NCBI GenBank assembly: GCA_905250885.1
Contig: CAJNOQ010001239.1
Coordinates: forward strand, 1-34,141
DNA: 34,141 nucleotides
Reading direction: 5' to 3'
Source of the DNA: Didymodactylos carnosus
Lineage: Eukaryota; Rotifera; Eurotatoria; Philodinida; Philodinidae
The first letter of the stretch is position 1, and every line of letters begins with the position of its first letter. The notes below the pieces were generated by a model. It saw only the letters and a list, made by a program, of their open reading frames with translations. It ran no database searches and was not told where the DNA came from. Positions 30,066-34,141 of this stretch are shown here, piece by piece. The position numbers and the translations under genes are program-made.

Positions 30066-33000
30066 CTGCAAAAAATAAGTGAAACAAACTATTAATACTT
30101 CATCCTAGTAGAATGTTAGAGGCATCTGTTTGTGTGGATGGCTGATGGAAAGTGAGAAGCGGAAAAAAACAAACTAAATTTGAATTTTTTTAAGTCAGAT
30201 AAGCTTGCATTTCTTCAGCATTTCTAGTAGGAAAAGACAGAATTGAATCTTGTTGTATGATCTACATTATCTACCCAAACAGTTATCTCTCAAAAAGCAA
30301 TCTTTGTTCGGCTGTTTGTGCACCGAAAGTTCTGGTTCTCTTTCTTCAGAGATTTAACAAAAAAAGTGTGATACATTTAAAAAACACGGTTGCGATGATT
30401 AATGACGTTCATGCACACTGTTTGTAATACACTTACATATTCAAAGCACACTGATTTCTTGATAACCCAATGTGAACTATTCATCTTCATTGTTATTTCA
30501 CCATACAAACAAAGGCATACACCCCGTGCAGAAGTAAAAACGTTCATCGTGCGCGAGCGATTTATCACACACATTTAAAGACATGTAAAGTGCAGTATAA
30601 CACATTGATGTGTGTGTGTGTGTGAAACTACAACATTATCTTTTTTTTGTGTGCATGGTGCAATTAAACAACAGACATTACAAAATCAAGTTGCTTTGCT
30701 AGAGAATTGTTTCTAGAATAGCTAATTCACCTGCACTAAGTTGATTGGATGGTGAAGATGCTGACTGCTGTTGGTGTTGTTGAGGAGAAGGAGGAGATAA
30801 TTGTTGTTGCATTGTTTGCATTATCGAAGAATGTATTTGTTGTAATGATTGTTTAACAAGAGGTTGTGAAGAGAGAGTAGTCGTCGGATGAGGAGCGTTA
30901 ATAGGCGTGAATGATGATGATACTGTGTCTTGTGATAGATGCCTCGATGGACATGTATGATTAGAACTGTGACCTGATGAAGAGGAAGACGATGGATCCA
31001 TGTTTAGTACTGTCGTGGTCGTTGTTTGTTCATAATGAAGTATTGGTTGATTTGTTGTTGTTGATAAATGTTGTATGGATGATGTACGTGAAGGATTAAT
31101 TATTGACAAGGATACATGACTATCTGAACTTTCTTGCGTAACAACGGTTGGCGAATGATGACGATTATTATTCACCGCTGTAGTATTACTAGTCCGAATT
31201 TTTGCATTTGATGTACTGGGTGTTGGGGGCGAACTACTCTGATGATTATCGTTCATTGATCTGTGTGGTGGTGTGGATAATAGTTTAACAGTGGCAATCG
31301 TTGATGATGTATTCACCGTTGTTATATTCGTTGATGTTGATTTATCATGTGGTAAAACAATTAGTTTTTCTTCGGCTAAACACGCTAGTTTATCTAATAT
31401 TGCCGAGTCAAGTGACTGCGATGGTTTAGTACCGAATAAATAATTTGTTAAACTCGTATTACTATTGGCCGCATTCGAATTATTCGCTGAATCAGTTAGT
31501 GGTGGTTCATTAGGTTCTGAACGTTGTTTCATCATTGTTATAGCACGCTTAAATTGTGCCGTTAATTTTTGTTTTGGATTTGTTAACGTATTTGATGGTG
31601 ATGATGCTTGTTGCTGTTGTTGTTCTGCTCGTTCCGGTATTACTGACATATCAAATAAATTTTTATTGATGGTTTTTTCTAAATTAATTTTTCCGCGTTT
31701 ACGTCCTACGCGACAAGCTATAAAATAAACAAAAAAACATTGTTATTTTATTTGGCATATATGATAAAAAAAACATGCTAATTAACAAAGCATACACTTA
31801 TTCCATGATTATATATAAATAGCACACACATACTCTGATGTCATTCATAAAAAAGAATAAAGCATTATAAATGTCAAAGCACATAATATCATCAAATTAG
31901 CAAATTCATCTGATAACAGCTGGGTAAAAGATAAGAATACAGCAACTGCAACCACTTATCTCTGAAATATCCAAAGTGGCCCTCTATTACAAAAGTACGA
32001 ACAATAGTTCTTGTCTAAACATCTGAAGTAAGTTTCACCTTCATATCAGAATATAATCTCAGATTCTGAGGGGTTCTTAACTTCAATTCCGTTTCAACTT
32101 CGTCTTAAAGTTTATTTATCCTTCTGTATAATAAATTTTTGTTGTGAAATGTATCTGCTTGTTAATAGTGCGAAAAAAGAAGGAAAAGCCGAGGTTTGAA
32201 TATTTGAGTGTGCATTTAGGTCGTTGAAGTTGCAGAATAAAAGCGTAACTCAATCTCGGATATATGAAAAGCCAATTTCAATCCATCTCCAATAAAAAAT
32301 GCGCAGTTCAGAAGTTAATTCCAGTCCTGGGTTGGAGTTACTCAACTGGGAAAAGTTGTGAGATTATCCCTTTATCTTCTATTTATCTTCCTTTTTATGC
32401 AAGGAAAAAAATTCTTATGCTTTCTTTAGGCAGAAAAAAAGATTTTTTCTTATTAGCAATAACTAACTGATGGATCAGCTTGGTGTGGAAAATAACTCGA
32501 TTTTTTATCCAATGCATCATTACCGTGCTAAAGTAATTCTACGATATTCATTCATGTTCACGTGGTCAAAATTGTTCAGAAGTTATATGTGATCATAAAA
32601 ATCGCGTAACTCTGCTACCGTAGTGTCACTGCGTGACCAGTTTTGCCCTTTTTGCTTATCCTATAATATTCACAAGGAATATCGCAGAATCCTGGAAAAC
32701 GTCTTATTTTATAGAACAAAGTATGCTCTTTGAATTCTAGCACTGACTCTATTATAAATACTCGACTATTTTACGCTATATTTAAAATAACAAGAGCCTC
32801 CAAAATATTTTCATTTGTTTTTAGAGCCCTTGGTATTTTAAATATAGCGTAAAAGAGTCGAGTATTTATAATAGAATCAATGCTAGAATTCGAAGAGCAT
32901 ACTTTGTTCTACAAAATAAGACGTTTTTCCGGATTCTGCGATATTCCTTGTGAATATTATAGGATGAACAAAAAGAGCAAAACACAAAAGCAAAACAAAA

Positions 33001-34082
33001 GACCTGCACTGGCACAGCAGTAGCAGAGTTACGCGATTTACATGTGATCTATACTACATTGCACTCATGCACCAAATGACTAATGTTTTATAACACAGCA
33101 AAAGTTTTACATCTTAATGACTTTTCGTCGACAGGCTCAAACTTTCCAGTCTCTGTGAAACACAAACATTTACATATTTCTCAGTCGAATAAATGTGCTG
33201 TAGAATCTTACCTGGATTTTTCCTTAATGACTGAACGTTGTATCCATTCGTGGTAAGAATTTCCAATAATTCAAACCTACCGATAAAATATAAAAAATTG
33301 TCACATTTAAACAGATTTTTATCTGTTTAGACGTACCTAAACGCTGATATATCTTGTTTAATTTCATTCAAGTCATCTTCGGTTACTCCTTCGGTTTGAT
33401 CTTTTTGTTGTCGCTTCATTATATATCGTTTAACGAGCTCACGAATAACAGTGTCATATTTCAAATCTCGTTCTTTCATTTTACTCATTACTTTCTAAAA
33501 TGAAAAAAAATCTACTGTGTTAGAGTATCCTCACTTCTCAGAAAATATACAACTTATGGTAGCAGTGGTATTTTTATTATTTTTCAACCTTTACTTCGGT
33601 AAAGTAAGGTCAAAGCGCTGCTCCTACATCTTACGTTGATACTTTGCCATCTATTTCTCCATTCGCGTTTCGAACATCCGCACACTCGTCGATATAAATA
33701 TCTCATAACGTAGTACAATGATTTTGGACTCGGGACAATATTGAACGGAGGGGGTAATGTACCGCCATCTTCAAAATAACTTGTCCACAGTTTTGCACGA
33801 GCAAATTTCCACTCAGTTTCTGTTTGATTCTAAATATATTTTCAAAATTTGATAATAATATTTTTCTCTAGACCAAATCAACTTACAGCTATATACTGAT
33901 AACTGTTGCTCATCATTGCAATAAGCATATTCAACAAAACGATTATCATTATGCTGCTGTATACTCCATACATCAATAATCCAATGAACATAGTGAATGT
34001 ATGTTTTTTATATATTTGAAATGTTTGAAGATCAACCAATCCAAATGTTCCCCAGAATAGTGTTTGTAATGATTCGAACAAA
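29956..34082 (-). CDS. TRPC: TRPC-family cation channel, C-terminal part (5' end outside window)
   Basis: This is a subunit of a receptor-operated, Ca2+-permeable cation channel acting after phospholipase C. The minus-strand join is 34082-33887, 33829-33635, 33494-33337, 33276-33212, 31717-30731 and 30065-29956. It gives 569 visible residues plus stop, with all introns GT-AG and in phase. Residues 1-65 carry the pore region ([16 protein letters not shown]) and S6 ([18 protein letters not shown]). EWKFAR at 71-76 is the TRP box. [18 protein letters not shown] is typical of TRPC4/5 and fly [15 protein letters not shown] and [15 protein letters not shown] match the calmodulin/IP3-receptor-binding and coiled-coil region. 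A tail of more than 300 residues, rich in Ser, Thr, Asn and Gln, follows. Ankyrin repeats and S1-S5 lie beyond the right edge. The assignment to TRPC is firm; orthology to a particular member is not. Confidence 0.95.
30066..30730 (-). other. Last TRPC intron, possibly retained
   Basis: This 665-nt intron has a CAG|GTGAAT donor and a TTTTTTGCAG acceptor. Its first nine codons are in frame with the upstream exon (ELAILETIL) and end in TAG at 30701-30699, so an unspliced mRNA would make a complete alternative C-terminus. A (TG)n run lies at about 30609-30624. No other element is seen. Confidence 0.75.
30731..31717 (-). CDS. TRPC: TRPC exon encoding long low-complexity cytoplasmic tail
   Basis: After acceptor TATTTTATAG the exon opens with [20 protein letters not shown], a basic segment. 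Then come a Gln run, [18 protein letters not shown] (a possible amphipathic basic helix) and an ordered-looking patch [20 protein letters not shown]. About 200 residues dominated by Ser, Thr, Asn, Gln and Pro follow, ending in [16 protein letters not shown]. The tail of TRPC channels is the most variable region. This one is long and probably disordered, suited to phosphorylation and scaffold contacts (inference). The open frame on the opposite strand at 31465-31728 is its shadow. Confidence 0.9.
31718..33211 (-). other. TRPC intron containing a hairpin transposon
   Basis: This 1494-nt intron has a GTAAGA donor and a TATTTTATAG acceptor. Apart from the foldback element at 32599-33039 I see nothing recognisable in it. 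Confidence 0.8.
32599..33039. mobile_element. Foldback (hairpin) element of about 440 bp in TRPC intron
   Basis: AAATCGCGTAACTCTGCTAC at 32599-32618 is the exact reverse complement of 33020-33039. The arms stay nearly identical inward, with matching words such as TATAATATTCACAAGGAATA, AAAACGTCTTATTTT and TTTACGCTATATTTAAAATA, to a loop of roughly 25 bases near 32803-32825. There is no open reading frame. It is a MITE or foldback element. The closeness of the arms suggests a recent origin or gene conversion. Confidence 0.85.
33212..33276 (-). CDS. TRPC: TRPC exon: short C-terminal coiled-coil exon
   Basis: The exon runs from acceptor TATCGGTAG to CCAG|GTAAGA. Its 65 nt complete the Arg of DISAFR and continue [21 protein letters not shown]. 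The RFELLEI motif matches the equivalent RFELLEIF of fly TRP and RFEVLGLL of TRPC4/5. The neighbouring introns are 60 nt (33277-33336) and 1494 nt. Confidence 0.92.
33337..33494 (-). CDS. TRPC: TRPC exon: calmodulin/IP3-receptor-binding helix region
   Basis: The exon encodes [40 protein letters not shown] and [12 protein letters not shown], ending in AG of an Arg codon before GTACGT. The LVKRY motif and the following [13 protein letters not shown] correspond to the segment of vertebrate TRPC channels that binds calmodulin and the IP3 receptor and forms the tetrameric helix. The acceptor is CATTTTAG. Confidence 0.93.
33635..33829 (-). CDS. TRPC: TRPC exon: TRP box and proximal C-terminus
   Basis: A phase-0 exon of 65 codons starts [15 protein letters not shown] after acceptor ATATATTTAG and ends WQSIN before GTAAGA. 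EWKFAR is the TRP box that follows S6 in TRPC channels and couples gating. [20 protein letters not shown] is the conserved proline-rich motif after it, where homer-type proteins bind in vertebrates (family knowledge). Confidence 0.96.
33887..34082 (-). CDS. TRPC: TRPC exon: pore loop and S6
   Basis: The exon starts after TTTTTTCTAG at 34083, with one base completing an upstream codon, and encodes [20 protein letters not shown], then the S6 helix with [20 protein letters not shown] and SYQYIA before GTAAGT. LFW-FGL is the pore-helix motif and LLNMLIAMM the S6 signature of TRPC channels. The 57-nt intron 33830-33886 follows. Confidence 0.95.
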
Positions 34083-34141
34083 CTAGAAAAAACAATATAA
34101 GTTCAAGCATGCAGGATATTTCAAAAAAATCACTAAAAATT
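34083..34141 (-). other. Partial TRPC intron at window edge
   Basis: Only the 3' end of the intron is visible, with a pyrimidine-rich TTGTTTTTTCTAG acceptor. The exons for the N-terminus and S1-S5 lie to the right of the window. Confidence 0.85.

Noticed and set aside
31465..31728. Plus-strand 87-codon open frame
   Set aside because: It is antisense to the TRPC tail exon; its Cys run is the complement of the Gln run.
1..34141. CRISPR array or bacterial operon
   Set aside because: No regularly spaced identical repeats of CRISPR type. Spliced animal channel genes dominate, so the window is eukaryotic.

Overview
The window looks like nuclear DNA of an AT-rich invertebrate animal. Two protein-coding genes with GT-AG introns can be read exon by exon. 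The rest is non-coding DNA full of decayed, mostly hairpin-forming transposable elements, a tRNA-derived SINE and a GIY-YIG fragment of Penelope type. A small protostome such as a rotifer would fit, but I cannot fix the species from sequence alone.

Gene 1 (+ strand, 5369-19529) is a Shaker-type voltage-gated potassium channel (Kv1). It has two paralogous alternative first exons of identical length and phase (5369-5421, 8421-8473) and perhaps a third (14093-14124). A 153-nt exon 2 that could be skipped in frame follows. The T1 domain, S1-S6, pore and a C-terminal ETDV PDZ ligand are all present. The two threonines that open the selectivity filter (TTVGYG) lie alone in a 6-nt micro-exon, ACTACG, at 18973-18978, between a strong acceptor and a consensus GTAAGT donor. 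With exon 1a or 1b the joined reading frame is 592 codons plus stop.

Gene 2 (- strand, 34082 down to 29956) is the 3' half of a TRPC-family cation channel; the 5' half lies beyond the right edge. Visible are the pore/S6 segment, the EWKFAR TRP box, the calmodulin/IP3-receptor-binding type helix and a long Ser/Thr/Gln-rich tail. Splicing of the last intron gives a C-terminus ending VDIL. Retaining it gives a stop 27 nt into the intron and a C-terminus ending ETIL, which is a class I PDZ ligand.

Layout: 1-211 terminal-inverted-repeat element; 212-5368 non-coding; 5369-19529 Kv1 gene, whose large introns hold a GIY-YIG fragment between inverted repeats (6060-7170), a SINE with a CORE-like domain (about 8700-9145) and a CGGTA-rich element (13388-13860); 19530-29955 spacer between the two convergent genes, holding a field of AACGCGTT palindromes (21.9-22.9 kb), a nested foldback complex (23.6-26.7 kb) and smaller hairpins; 29956-34082 TRPC gene, with a hairpin element of about 440 bp inside one intron (32599-33039).

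The genes are convergent and both encode membrane cation channels of excitable or sensory cells. I see no evidence that they are co-regulated.
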